NCBI RefSeq assembly: GCF_009900765.1
Contig: NZ_JAAABL010000002.1
Span: 310,001-374,000 of the forward strand
DNA from: Rhodovarius lipocyclicus
GTDB taxonomy: Bacteria > Pseudomonadota > Alphaproteobacteria > Acetobacterales > Acetobacteraceae
DNA length: 64,000 bases
Direction: 5' to 3'
In this document: positions 48,925 through 57,555 of the stretch, in pieces
How positions within the stretch are numbered: position 1 is the stretch's first letter
Layout of the letters: the number at the start of each line of letters is the position of its first letter
Notes under the pieces: model-generated
Told to the model about the DNA's origin: nothing
What the model saw: the letters and a program-made list of their open reading frames with translations, nothing else
Database searches by the model: none
Translations under genes and position numbers: made by a program

Positions 48925-49625
48925 GGCCGCACCAGTTCCAGCAGGCGCGCGGCTTCGGCGACCTCGGCGGCGATACGCTGGCGGCGGGCGGCGGTCTCGG
49001 CGTCCAGGCCCCAGAATTCTTCCTGGAAATGCTCGTCCACCAGGGAAATGCGGTGGGCTTCGGCGGCATCCAACGCGCCATGCGTCAGGGCCAGGGTCAG
49101 GACCAGGCTGCCCAGCGCGGGCACCAGCACGCCCATGGCGGCCAGTTCCTCCGGCGCGCGGGCGGCGACGGCACGCGCCAGTGCGGCGCGCGACGATTCG
49201 GGCTGGGTCACGTGCAGGATGCCGGTGCCTGTCAGCAGCGGGGCGTCCAGCACCTGTGCGCTCCATTCCAGCCAGGGATCCCATTCGGCGGCCTGGATCG
49301 CGGCCAGCTTGCGGTCCTCGGCACGGTAACAGAGCAGGTCCGTGCCGCCATAGGCGGCCAGCCCTTCCACCATGGCGGTGGGGTCGGGCGCGATGCGCTC
49401 CGCGGCTGTGCCGACCAGGCGGGTCAGCGGGATATGCTCCATCGAGAAGTCGCCGCCTTTCTTCCCCCCGGCGCTGCGCCATTCCTCGGCCACGGCCTCC
49501 GCCAAGGGGCGGGTGCGGGCATGGATGGGGGCGCCGCCGGGCAGGCGCACGGGCCGGCCATCCAGCAGAATGGCCAGGCCCTGGTCGGCCTCGGCCACCG
49601 TCACGTCATCCCAGAAGCGTTTCAT
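48921..49625 (-). CDS. ATP12-family F1-ATPase assembly chaperone
   Basis: A 234-aa soluble protein matching ATP12, which holds the F1 alpha subunit during ATP synthase assembly in alphaproteobacteria and mitochondria. Characteristic segments are R-F-W-D-D-V-T-V near the N-terminus, L-L-D-G-R-P-V-R-L-P, A-E-E-W, M-P/E-H-I-P-L-T-R-L, T-D-L-L-C-Y-R-A near the middle, and W-D-P-W-L. It overlaps asmA upstream (ATGA) and the acylphosphatase downstream (GTGA). The restriction of this family mostly to alphaproteobacteria supports the host assignment. Confidence 0.88.
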   Translation of the reverse strand: MKRFWDDVTVAEADQGLAILLDGRPVRLPGGAPIHARTRPLAEAVAEEWRSAGGKKGGDFSMEHIPLTRLVGTAAERIAPDPTAMVEGLAAYGGTDLLCYRAEDRKLAAIQAAEWDPWLEWSAQVLDAPLLTGTGILHVTQPESSRAALARAVAARAPEELAAMGVLVPALGSLVLTLALTHGALDAAEAHRISLVDEHFQEEFWGLDAETAARRQRIAAEVAEAARLLELVRP

Positions 49626-52084
49626 CGACCCAGAAACCCTCTCAGCAAATCCTGAACCTGTGGCGCGCGCTGTTGCTGCTGCGCGGGCGCCGTCTGTTGG
49701 GCGGGTGCATCGGCCGGCGCCTGAGAGGCGGGAATGGTTCCCGCCCGCCCGCCACGGGCCACCGGCAATGCCTGCGCGCAGCCCGGCATGGCGGGGGCGG
49801 CGGCCCCACCCTGCTGGGCGCCACCCAGCAACTGCCCGGCGATGGCGCCCAGCCCGGGCGCCAGCCGGTCCGCCTGCTGGCCGATCTGGCTGGAGGCCGC
49901 GCTGCCGATCATGGCCGTCGTGTCGAAGCGCGGGTTGGCCAGGGTGCCGCCCATGGGCACCGGGGCACGCACCCGCAGCCCGCCCGAAACCCCGGGCACC
50001 GGCAAGCGCAGATCCGTGTTCAGCCGCATCGACACCGCTTCGTCGCGCAGGCTGACCTGCCCTTGCCCCGCCACCTTGCCCAGGCCGCTGTCGATGAAGA
50101 AGGTGCGGCTCTGCGCGATGCCTGCCACCACGTCGAAGCGCGTGGCGATGCAGGCGATACCGACTTCCTCAGGCACGGCGCCTTGCAGGTTCTGCGGCAG
50201 GGAGTTCCGCACCGTAGCCGCCCGCACCTGGCCGTTCACCAGCGCCAGCCCCACATGCCCCACGGCGCCCGCCGCGATGGTTCGGGTGGTGCGGCCGGAA
50301 CCGCGCAGTTCCACGTCGATATCCGCATGGCCCGTCACGGGGGCGGCGATACCGAAGGCGCCCAGCATGGGGCCGACCTCCACCGCGTCCGAGCGGACGG
50401 AAAGCTGCAGTGCCGGTACCTCCCCGGCATCGTCGGCAGCCAGGCGCAGGGCCAGCCGGCCGCCGGGCAGGGTGATGCCCAGCGGGTCGATCCGCAGCCG
50501 CGCATTGGCCAACTGCAGCCCGCCCTGCACGTCGCGATATTCCCGGCCATTGGCGCGCAGCACGGCCACGGCGAAGCGCAATTCCGCCTGGGCCAGTTTC
50601 AGGAAGGACAGGTCCACCGGCATGTCCGGGATCATCCGGCCATCCGAAGGCGCCGGGGCGGCCGCGCTGGCCTGTGGCGCGGGCCTGGCCGAGGCCCCCG
50701 TCGGCGCGGGCGCCAGGTTGGCGCGCATCGCATCCACATCCAGCCGGCTCAGGGTGATCTGGCCTTCCAGCCGGGGCGGCATGCTGCGCAGCAGGTTCAA
50801 TTCGCCCTCGCCCGCCAGGGCCCGGCCCTCGGCACGCAGGGCCGACATTTGCACGCCTTCGCTGAACATGGCGCCGCGTTCGGACAGGCGGGCCGAGAAC
50901 GTCCCGGCGGTGGGCGATTCCAGCCGCAGGTCCAACGCCACGCCTTCGCCGGTCAACGGCTTGGCCACCTGGCCAGCCACGCGCAGCCGCTGGCCCATAT
51001 GCTCGCCATTCAGTTCCAGCGGCAGCGCGCCGCCCGACAGCACGGGGCCGAGCGGCCCCATCGTGCCCGCCAGGGTCAGGGCCTGGCCATCCCGCGTGCC
51101 CTCCAGCGCCAGCCGCAGGGGCTGGTCCATGGCGGGCATGGTGATTTCCAACTTGCGCAGGACGACACCTGGGGCCGGTTCGGCGCCCGCGACGGAGAGG
51201 TTGAGCCCCTCGGCGCGGGGCAGGGCGGTGCCGCTACCCGAAACCCGCCCGCGCAGCGTGATGCCGTTGACCGGCGGCAACGCCACGCCGGCCAAGGGCG
51301 ACAGCCGTCGCAGATCGGGCACCTCGGCCTCGATCTCCAGCAGGTAATCCTGCAGGCCGCGCGGCTCCCGCATCTCGCCGCGCAGGGAGAAGCGGGCGCC
51401 GCCCGCCTCGACCCGGCCCGTGACCGGCCAGGCGCCGCCCGGCTGGCCCATGGCCCGGGCCAGCGAACCACCGGACAGCGAGAAGCTCACCGGCTCCTGC
51501 CCCCACAGCAATTCACCCTCGGCCGAGAGGTTCCCCTCGCCCGAGGCCTGGAGGCGCCGCAGCGAGACGCCGCCCTGCGGCGCGCCAGGGAAGATCAGGG
51601 AGGCGTCGCGGATCTCCACCGTGCCCAGCTCGATCGGCGTGGTGCGGCTGCGTTCGGCCGCCGGGGTGGCCGGGGCCTGGGCCGTGCCCGGAGAGGCCGG
51701 GGTGGTGAAGCGCCAGTTCGGTTCCCCGCCCACCACTTCCAGCACGATCTCCGGCCGTTCCAGCACCAGCCGGTGCAGGGCGATGCGGCCCGAGATCAGC
51801 GGCAGCAATTTCAGTTGCAGTTCCGCGCGCCCGACGGAGACCATGTTCTCGCGGCTGCCGCCGGGCAGATTGCCCAGCGCCGCGTCACGCACCTCCACCC
51901 GGGGTGTCAGGCCCAGGCCCAGCCGCATGGCGCCGATCGTCACGCGGCGGCCCGTGGCGGCCTCGGCGGCGGCCAGGATGCGGGGGCGATAGGCCTCGAT
52001 GTCCAGCGTGGCCAGGAACACGGCAAGGCCGCCGATCGCCAGGACCAGCACGCCCGCCACACCGATCAGGATGCGCTTCAGCAT
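49622..52084 (-). CDS. AsmA-family protein
   Basis: An 820-aa protein anchored by one N-terminal TM helix (about 5-25) with the AsmA start L-D-I-E-A-Y-R-P-R-I-L-A-A-A-E-A-A-T-G-R. A long periplasmic beta-rich body follows and the AsmA C-terminal domain lies near 560-740 (A-D-I-D-V-E-L-R-G-S-G-R-T). The tail is Gln/Ala/Pro-rich with repeated Q-Q and A-P-A-Q units. AsmA-like proteins are thought to form bridges that move phospholipid to the outer membrane. It lies 3 bp after rluC and overlaps the ATP12 gene by 4 bp. Confidence 0.88.
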   Translation of the reverse strand: MLKRILIGVAGVLVLAIGGLAVFLATLDIEAYRPRILAAAEAATGRRVTIGAMRLGLGLTPRVEVRDAALGNLPGGSRENMVSVGRAELQLKLLPLISGRIALHRLVLERPEIVLEVVGGEPNWRFTTPASPGTAQAPATPAAERSRTTPIELGTVEIRDASLIFPGAPQGGVSLRRLQASGEGNLSAEGELLWGQEPVSFSLSGGSLARAMGQPGGAWPVTGRVEAGGARFSLRGEMREPRGLQDYLLEIEAEVPDLRRLSPLAGVALPPVNGITLRGRVSGSGTALPRAEGLNLSVAGAEPAPGVVLRKLEITMPAMDQPLRLALEGTRDGQALTLAGTMGPLGPVLSGGALPLELNGEHMGQRLRVAGQVAKPLTGEGVALDLRLESPTAGTFSARLSERGAMFSEGVQMSALRAEGRALAGEGELNLLRSMPPRLEGQITLSRLDVDAMRANLAPAPTGASARPAPQASAAAPAPSDGRMIPDMPVDLSFLKLAQAELRFAVAVLRANGREYRDVQGGLQLANARLRIDPLGITLPGGRLALRLAADDAGEVPALQLSVRSDAVEVGPMLGAFGIAAPVTGHADIDVELRGSGRTTRTIAAGAVGHVGLALVNGQVRAATVRNSLPQNLQGAVPEEVGIACIATRFDVVAGIAQSRTFFIDSGLGKVAGQGQVSLRDEAVSMRLNTDLRLPVPGVSGGLRVRAPVPMGGTLANPRFDTTAMIGSAASSQIGQQADRLAPGLGAIAGQLLGGAQQGGAAAPAMPGCAQALPVARGGRAGTIPASQAPADAPAQQTAPAQQQQRAPQVQDLLRGFLGR

Positions 52085-52087
52085 GGT

Positions 52088-53056
52088 TCAGCGCCTCCAG
52101 CGCGGTTTCGGCGGGGTGGGGTTGGGGAAATCGAAGAAGCGGAAGGTTTCCACCATGTGCGGCGGCAGGCCGGCCGCGACCTCCAGCACCCCGCCCTCGG
52201 GGTGCGGGATCGTGAGGGCCCGGGCATGCAGGTGCAGCTCATGCGGCAACTCCTCCAGATGCGCGTCCTCGCCGCCGTATTTGCCGTCGCCCAGGATGGG
52301 GCATTTCAGGGCCTCCGCGGCGTGCACGCGCAGCTGGTGGGTGCGGCCGGTCAGCGGGCGCATTTCCAGCAGGGCGACGCGGCGCTTGGCCACTTCCAGC
52401 ATGTCGTAGTCGGTGATGGCGAATTGGCCGGCCTTGTCGGCGGGCTGGGCCACCACGGTGCGCTCGCCGCGCGGCCCGCCCTCACGCTTCAACGGCAGGC
52501 TGATGCGCCCGCCTGGGTGCTGGGGCTGGCCCACCACCACGGCCCAATAGGTCTTCTTGGCATCGCGCCCGCGGAAGGCATTGGCGAGCGCCGCCGCCGC
52601 GGCGGGGGTGCGGCCCAGCACCAGAACGCCCGAGGTGTCCTTGTCCAGCCGGTGCACCAGCTTGGGGCGCTGGTCATCGGCGGCCAGCGCATCCAGCAGC
52701 CCGTCCACATGGCGGATGATGCCCGGCCCGCCCTGCACCGGCAGGCCATGGGGCTTGTTCAGCACGATCACGCTGGCATCCCGGTACAGCACCAGGGATT
52801 CCATGAAAGCGATGTCCTCATCGCTCACCCTGGGGCGGATCGGGGCGGGGGTCATCGGCATGGGCGGCACGCGCACATCCTGGCCGGATTCCAGCCGGGC
52901 GCTGGCTTCCACCTTCGCGCCATCGACACGGATCTGGCCGCTGCGCAGCATCTTCTGCAACGCGCCCTGGGTCAGGGCGGGATAATGGCGCCGGAACCAG
53001 CGATCGAGCCTGATGCCGGCATCGCCGGGCTGGACGGTAATATTCTGAACACTCAT
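52088..53056 (-). CDS. rluC: RluA-family 23S rRNA pseudouridine synthase (RluC-like)
   Basis: A 322-aa pseudouridine synthase. An S4 RNA-binding domain (about 14-62) precedes the catalytic domain with H-R-L-D-K-D-T-S-G, where D138 is the nucleophile. R-P-L-T-G-R-T-H-Q-L-R-V-H and G-D-x-K-Y-G follow. The sequence fits RluC, which modifies U955, U2504 and U2580, better than RluD, but the target is inferred. First gene of the rluC-asmA-ATP12-acyP series; divergent from the Bug receptor gene with a 101-bp gap. Confidence 0.88.
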   Translation of the reverse strand: MSVQNITVQPGDAGIRLDRWFRRHYPALTQGALQKMLRSGQIRVDGAKVEASARLESGQDVRVPPMPMTPAPIRPRVSDEDIAFMESLVLYRDASVIVLNKPHGLPVQGGPGIIRHVDGLLDALAADDQRPKLVHRLDKDTSGVLVLGRTPAAAAALANAFRGRDAKKTYWAVVVGQPQHPGGRISLPLKREGGPRGERTVVAQPADKAGQFAITDYDMLEVAKRRVALLEMRPLTGRTHQLRVHAAEALKCPILGDGKYGGEDAHLEELPHELHLHARALTIPHPEGGVLEVAAGLPPHMVETFRFFDFPNPTPPKPRWRR

Positions 53057-53157
53057 GCCCCATCATAACCGGTTTTCGATCCGCCATGCATGCGCCGCGC
53101 GGATATCACTTGCGCGCCGTGTGTCCCGGGGGCACCTGTGCTGCATCGGAGGATAAC

Positions 53158-54126
53158 ATGACGTTCATTTCCCGCCGGGCCCTGCTCGCCGCGCCCGCCT
53201 TGCTGGCCGCTCCCGCTTTCGCCCAAGGGGCATGGAGCCCCACGCGCGCCATCCGCCTGATCGCGCCCTATTCCCCGGGCGGCGGGGTGGATACCACGGC
53301 GCGGCTGCTGGCCGGCCCCATGGGGGCGGCGCTGGGCCAGCCCGTGGCGGTGGACAACCGCGCGGGGGCCGGCGGTTCGCTGGGAGCGGCGGAGCTGGCG
53401 CGCTCGGCGCCCGATGGCCACACCATCATGGTGGACGCCATGGCGCATACCGTGAACCCGGCGCTGCTGCGCAACCTGCCCTTCAACTACGCCACGGCCT
53501 TCACGCCCATCAGCCAGGTGGTGGTGCTGCCGCAGATCATGATCGTGCCGCTGTCCGCCCCCGCGCGGAACCTGCAGGAATATGTGGGCCATCTGCGGGG
53601 CCAGCAGGGCGCGCCCTATGGGTCCTCCGGCAATGCCACCGCGGCGCATCTGGCCGGGGCACTGCTGTGCCAGCGTGCCGAATTGCGCATGGAGCATGTG
53701 CCCTATCGCGGCGGCACCGCCGCCATTCCCGATGTCATCGCCGGCAACCTGGCCTTCGCGTTCGGCACCGTCTCATCCTCGCTGCAACTGGTGCGGGATG
53801 GGCGGGTGAAGGCGCTGGGCGTGACCACGGCACAGCGCATCGCCTCCCTGCCTGACGTGCCGACCATCGCCGAGCAGGGTTTTCCCGGCTTCGAGCTGAA
53901 TGAGTGGAATGGCCTCTACGCCCCGGCCGGCCTGCCGGAGGCAGCGACCGCGCGGATCTATCAGGCCATGCAGGCCGCCCTGGCCGATACCGCTGTGAAG
54001 GCCCGGCTGGAGGCGCTGGGCGCCATGCCGCTGGGCACGCCGCCCGCCGAATTCGCCCGCTATGTCACCGAGCAGCGCGCGGCCATGGCGCAGCTGGTGC
54101 AGGAGGCTGGGATCGAGGCGGGTTAG
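53158..54126 (+). CDS. Bug/TctC-family periplasmic substrate-binding protein (second copy)
   Basis: A 322-aa receptor, the same length as the Bug protein at 35427 and clearly homologous: I-R-L-I-A-P-Y-S-P-G-G-G-V-D, N-R-A-G-A-G-G-S-L-G, Y-G-S-S-G-N-A-T, V-P-Y-R-G-G and D-V-P-T-I-A-E-Q-G-F-P. The signal peptide begins M-T-F-I-S-R-R and ends F-A-Q. GGAGGATAAC before ATG 53158 sets the start. It is monocistronic with no tctA/tctB nearby. The ligand is probably a carboxylate or similar small acid. Confidence 0.93.
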   Translation: MTFISRRALLAAPALLAAPAFAQGAWSPTRAIRLIAPYSPGGGVDTTARLLAGPMGAALGQPVAVDNRAGAGGSLGAAELARSAPDGHTIMVDAMAHTVNPALLRNLPFNYATAFTPISQVVVLPQIMIVPLSAPARNLQEYVGHLRGQQGAPYGSSGNATAAHLAGALLCQRAELRMEHVPYRGGTAAIPDVIAGNLAFAFGTVSSSLQLVRDGRVKALGVTTAQRIASLPDVPTIAEQGFPGFELNEWNGLYAPAGLPEAATARIYQAMQAALADTAVKARLEALGAMPLGTPPAEFARYVTEQRAAMAQLVQEAGIEAG

Positions 54127-54134
54127 ATCATCAT

Positions 54135-54159
54135 CCGATCAGATGGGGCATCTGATCGG
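54135..54159. terminator. 11-bp hairpin between convergent genes
   Basis: CCGATCAGATG (54135-54145) pairs perfectly with CATCTGATCGG (54149-54159) around GGG. It lies between the Bug gene stop and the stop of the convergent KpsS-like gene and could terminate both. It is unusually AT-containing for this genome. No T-tract. Confidence 0.6.
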
Positions 54160-54186
54160 GCCAAGACGATCGGGAGGACAACCGAT

Positions 54187-55410
54187 CTAGCCGCCGCCGA
54201 ACCAGGGCTGGTTCACCAGCCCCCGGTCCAGCCGCTCCGCCGCGCCCTCGACGGCGGCGGTCAGGCCCGGTTCGGCGTAATACACGCCGCGCACGTGCAG
54301 GCAGTGCGCGATGCCGCGCAGAAAGGCCTCGGTCAGTGCCGGATCGGGGGGGGGCGCTTCCCAGAACTCCTCCAGCCTGCCGGTGTGGGTCAGGCCGGGG
54401 ACACGGTAGATGGCATCGCCCTGCGCATGCACGGGGCGGCCCAGTTGCAGGGCGCGGATGCCTACGGTGCTGTTCACCGTCACCACGCCCTGTCCGGTCA
54501 GGATCAGGTCATCCAGCACGCCGATGCCCACATAATGCACCCGGCCCTTCACGCCATGGCGGGCCGCCATGCGCCTGATCCGGGCTGGCCAGCGTTTCAG
54601 GCCAGGGTCCAGCGGGTGCACCTTCACCACCAGATGGCCATCGTGCGGGGCGGAGCGGGCAAAGGCCTCGATGGCCTCCTCGATCGGGGTGTCCATATCC
54701 GGAAAGGGGCTGTAGGCGCGGATGGAGTAGTCGGTTTCCATCTGCATGGCATAGAGCCAGAAGGGAGCCCCGGGGGGCATGGCTTGCAGCACGTTGCGCC
54801 GCACGCGCCGGGCCTCCACCTTGCGCATCAGCAAATGCCAGCCGGTGGCCAGATAGTTGGGCACCGGGTGGAATTTCAGGAAGCTTTCAAAATACGGAAA
54901 GGGCCAAGGGGCCAGGTTGGCCAGGTGAAAGGCCACATCCCATCGCGCCTGGCTCGGGAAATTATCCTCATAGCGTTTGGACCAGTCCACCGGCGGCAGG
55001 TCGCGTGCCAGTTCCAGTATGGCCTCCGGGTTTCGCGGGAAGCGGCTGTCCCGGTTCATGCCGTCCCGTTCCAGGATCACCCAGTCCGGCCGGATATAGC
55101 CGAAATCCGTCACCGTCACGGCCACGCCCCGCATGCGGGCGGCGGCGATGGCGATGCGGTGATAGGGGCGCTGCTCACCCAGCAGCACCAGGTCGGTGAT
55201 GGCGTGCCTTTCCAGGAAGTCGGCGATGAAGGGGGGCCAATCCCGCAGCCGGTCGCGGAAATCCGTGGCGCGGCCCGGCCAGAACAGCCGGTCCCCCAGG
55301 CAGACATTGATGCGATGGATGACGTGGCCTCGGGTTTCCAGCGCCTGTCCCAGCCGCCAGAAGAAGGGCGAGATCGGTCCTTGCAGGAACAGGAAGCGGC
55401 GTTGGGCCAT
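54187..55410 (-). CDS. KpsS-like capsule polysaccharide biosynthesis protein
   Basis: A 407-aa protein of the capsule-synthesis family that includes KpsS and rhizobial RkpJ, which build the Kdo linker on the lipid anchor of exported polysaccharides. Recognisable segments are F-L-F-L-Q-G-P-I-S-P-F-F near the N-terminus, L-L-G-E-Q-R-P-Y-H near residue 92, L-V-V-K-V-H-P-L-D-P-G, and V-T-V-N-S-T-V-G-I-R-A-L, the Ser/Thr-rich CMP-Kdo-binding region. ATG 55410 lies just past the stop of the formyltransferase gene (55419), so translation is probably linked. No Kps/Wz export genes are nearby. Confidence 0.82.
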   Translation of the reverse strand: MAQRRFLFLQGPISPFFWRLGQALETRGHVIHRINVCLGDRLFWPGRATDFRDRLRDWPPFIADFLERHAITDLVLLGEQRPYHRIAIAAARMRGVAVTVTDFGYIRPDWVILERDGMNRDSRFPRNPEAILELARDLPPVDWSKRYEDNFPSQARWDVAFHLANLAPWPFPYFESFLKFHPVPNYLATGWHLLMRKVEARRVRRNVLQAMPPGAPFWLYAMQMETDYSIRAYSPFPDMDTPIEEAIEAFARSAPHDGHLVVKVHPLDPGLKRWPARIRRMAARHGVKGRVHYVGIGVLDDLILTGQGVVTVNSTVGIRALQLGRPVHAQGDAIYRVPGLTHTGRLEEFWEAPPPDPALTEAFLRGIAHCLHVRGVYYAEPGLTAAVEGAAERLDRGLVNQPWFGGG

Positions 55411-55418
55411 GGGGGGGC

Positions 55419-56204
55419 CTACCAACCGCCGGCGGGCGCGCGCAACGCCTGCCAGGCATCCCGCGTGCGCACCAGCCGCACGCCGGCTGCCCGGGCCTGG
55501 CGCAGCGCGGCGCGGTCCGGAAACGGGCAATAGGGCAACAGGCCGGGTGCTGGCCCGGGCGGGGCGGGCAGCCGGGCCAGGGCGTCCTCCAGCAGGGGAA
55601 GGGCCGCCAGGTGCAGCGCCCGGGCCGCGCCACTGGCGCTGGTGCCCGGCGGCAGCGGCACGGCGCGCTGGGCCAGCACCGCCCCGGCATCGATGCGCGG
55701 GGCCATCACATGCACCGAAACGCCCGTCGCACCCTCCAGCAGGGCATGAAAGGTGGGGATGGGGCCGCGATGGCGCGGCAGCAGGGAGGGATGCACATTC
55801 ACCCCGCCGAGCGGTGGCAGCGCCAGGGTCTCGGCCGTCAGGATCTGGTCGAAATGGAAGCAGAGGATCAGCTCCGCTCCGCTTGCCCGGATGGCCGCGG
55901 CTGTCTCGGCCCCGTTCACATCCCGCACCCGGTGCACCGGAATGCCGTGGCGCCGGCAGAGGTCCGAGAGCCGGTTCCGCCGCCGCAATAGCCCGGGCAG
56001 AGCGAAATTCACCGCCAGATAGGGCAGGAAGCCCAGCCCGGAGCGCCGGACATGCCGCAGCATCTGCCCCACCATGCCGCCCATCGCCGGGCGATGCGGG
56101 TCACTGACGCCCAGCAGCGCGATCCGCCCAGGGTTCGCCGCCACGAAGTCATGCACCGCTTCGGCGTTCGCCAGGCTTTCCAGCGTGAAGAGGGCTAGGC
56201 GCAC
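55419..56204 (-). CDS. Formyltransferase-family protein
   Basis: A 261-aa protein of the folate-dependent formyltransferase fold (PurN/Fmt/ArnA type). The catalytic trio is present: N136 and H138 in G-V-N-V-H-P-S-L-L-P-R-H-R-G-P and D172 in P-R-I-D-A-G. Residues about 50-85 are an unusual hydrophobic insert for this fold (G-F-L-P-Y-L-A-V-N-F-A-L-P-G-L-L), possibly membrane-associating. It starts at GTG 56204, overlapping the oxoamine synthase gene by 10 bp. The acceptor is probably an amino group on a lipid or sugar made by the neighbouring enzymes, which is inference. Confidence 0.78.
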   Translation of the reverse strand: MRLALFTLESLANAEAVHDFVAANPGRIALLGVSDPHRPAMGGMVGQMLRHVRRSGLGFLPYLAVNFALPGLLRRRNRLSDLCRRHGIPVHRVRDVNGAETAAAIRASGAELILCFHFDQILTAETLALPPLGGVNVHPSLLPRHRGPIPTFHALLEGATGVSVHVMAPRIDAGAVLAQRAVPLPPGTSASGAARALHLAALPLLEDALARLPAPPGPAPGLLPYCPFPDRAALRQARAAGVRLVRTRDAWQALRAPAGGW

Positions 56205-57481
56205 GCCGCCGACAGGGCCTCCAGCGTGTGGGCGATGTCGGCCTCCTGGTGCTCGGAGCTGAGGAAGAAGCGCAGCCTGGCGCCGCCTTCCGGCACGATC
56301 GGGTAGAGGATCGGCTGCACGTTGATCCCCGCATCGAACAGCGTGGCGGAAACCCGCCCCGCCTTGATGGAGGAACCCAGGATGACCGGCACGATGCCCA
56401 GGCCCGCCGAGGCCCCGACATCGAAGCCTCGCGCCCGGGCGCCATCCCGGAACAGGGTGGCCATGCGCTGCAGCTGCGTCACCCGCCAGGGCTCGGCATG
56501 CAGGATGCGCAGGCTCTCCAGCGATGCGGCGGCCAGCGCCGGCGCCATCCCCACCGAATAGACGAAGCCGGGGGCGGAATGCTTCAGGATGTCGATCAGC
56601 GCGGCGCTGCCGGCGATATAGCCGCCGCAGCCGGACAGCGCCTTGGAGAGCGTGCCCATCCAGATATCCACCCGGCGCGGGTCCACGCCCTGCTGTTCGA
56701 ACACACCGCGCCCGGTGGCCCCCAGCACGCCGAGCGAATGGGCCTCATCGACCATCAGCCAGGCGTCATGGGCCTCCGCCATCTCCACGAAGCGGGCGAT
56801 GTCGGGCATGTCGCCGTCCATCGAGTAGTGGCCCTCGATATAGATCAGCGCACGGGTGTGGCGGCGGCGCTGGGCGGCCAGTTCGCGTTCGGCCGCGCGC
56901 CAGTCATTGTGCGGGAAGGCCACGCGCTTCGCACCCGACAGGCGCATGCCCTCCAGCCCGGAATTGTGGGCCAGGGCGTCGTGCAGGATCAGGTCCCTCG
57001 GGCCCAGCAGATGGCCGATAACCGAGACATTCGTGGCATGGCCCGAGACGAATCCGAGGGAGGATTCCGTGCCGTAATGTTCCGCGATCGCGGCTTCCAA
57101 CTCGGCATGGATGGGCCGCTCGCCGGAGGCGATGCGCGAGGCGGAGGCGGAGACGCCATACTGGTCGATCGCGGCCTTGGCCGCCGCGGTAACGCGCGGG
57201 TCCCCGTTCAGCCCCAGATAGTTGTAGCTGGAGAAATTGATCATCTCCCGGTTGCCGATGCGGCTGTGGCCGCCGGCCACGCCTTCATGCGGGCGGAAAT
57301 AGGGGTTGGGGATGTCCATCTGCTCGCCGGCAGCACGGACCAGAGCCATGTCCCGTGCCACCGGCAGGGTGGAGAAATCCCGGCCTGGCGAGGTGGAACC
57401 GCGCGGGGTTTCCTTCCGCGCGAGGCGTATCAGCAGTGCGGCCCGGGCTGCGGCGGAAAGACCGGAAGGTTTCAACGACAT
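56195..57481 (-). CDS. Alpha-oxoamine synthase (KBL/AONS/SPT-like, RkpG-like)
   Basis: A 428-aa PLP enzyme condensing an amino acid with an acyl thioester. PLP contacts are D245 and H248 (V-D-E-A-H) and K280 in T-L-S-K-A-L-S-G. S-S-Y-N-Y-L-G-L and G-H-Y-S-M-D-G-D are family marks. It has an N-terminal extension of about 60 residues compared with BioF. In rhizobia the related RkpG acts in capsule lipid formation with a KpsS-like RkpJ; the same pairing occurs here with a formyltransferase between them. It could therefore make an amino-ketone lipid rather than a biotin or threonine metabolite. Confidence 0.82.
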   Translation of the reverse strand: MSLKPSGLSAAARAALLIRLARKETPRGSTSPGRDFSTLPVARDMALVRAAGEQMDIPNPYFRPHEGVAGGHSRIGNREMINFSSYNYLGLNGDPRVTAAAKAAIDQYGVSASASRIASGERPIHAELEAAIAEHYGTESSLGFVSGHATNVSVIGHLLGPRDLILHDALAHNSGLEGMRLSGAKRVAFPHNDWRAAERELAAQRRRHTRALIYIEGHYSMDGDMPDIARFVEMAEAHDAWLMVDEAHSLGVLGATGRGVFEQQGVDPRRVDIWMGTLSKALSGCGGYIAGSAALIDILKHSAPGFVYSVGMAPALAAASLESLRILHAEPWRVTQLQRMATLFRDGARARGFDVGASAGLGIVPVILGSSIKAGRVSATLFDAGINVQPILYPIVPEGGARLRFFLSSEHQEADIAHTLEALSAACA

Positions 57482-57555
57482 GTGCTATCCGCAATAGGCG
57501 ACGCGACGGAATGCGTCATCAGAGAAATTGTCGTTGTCTGTTCAAGTTGACGGGG

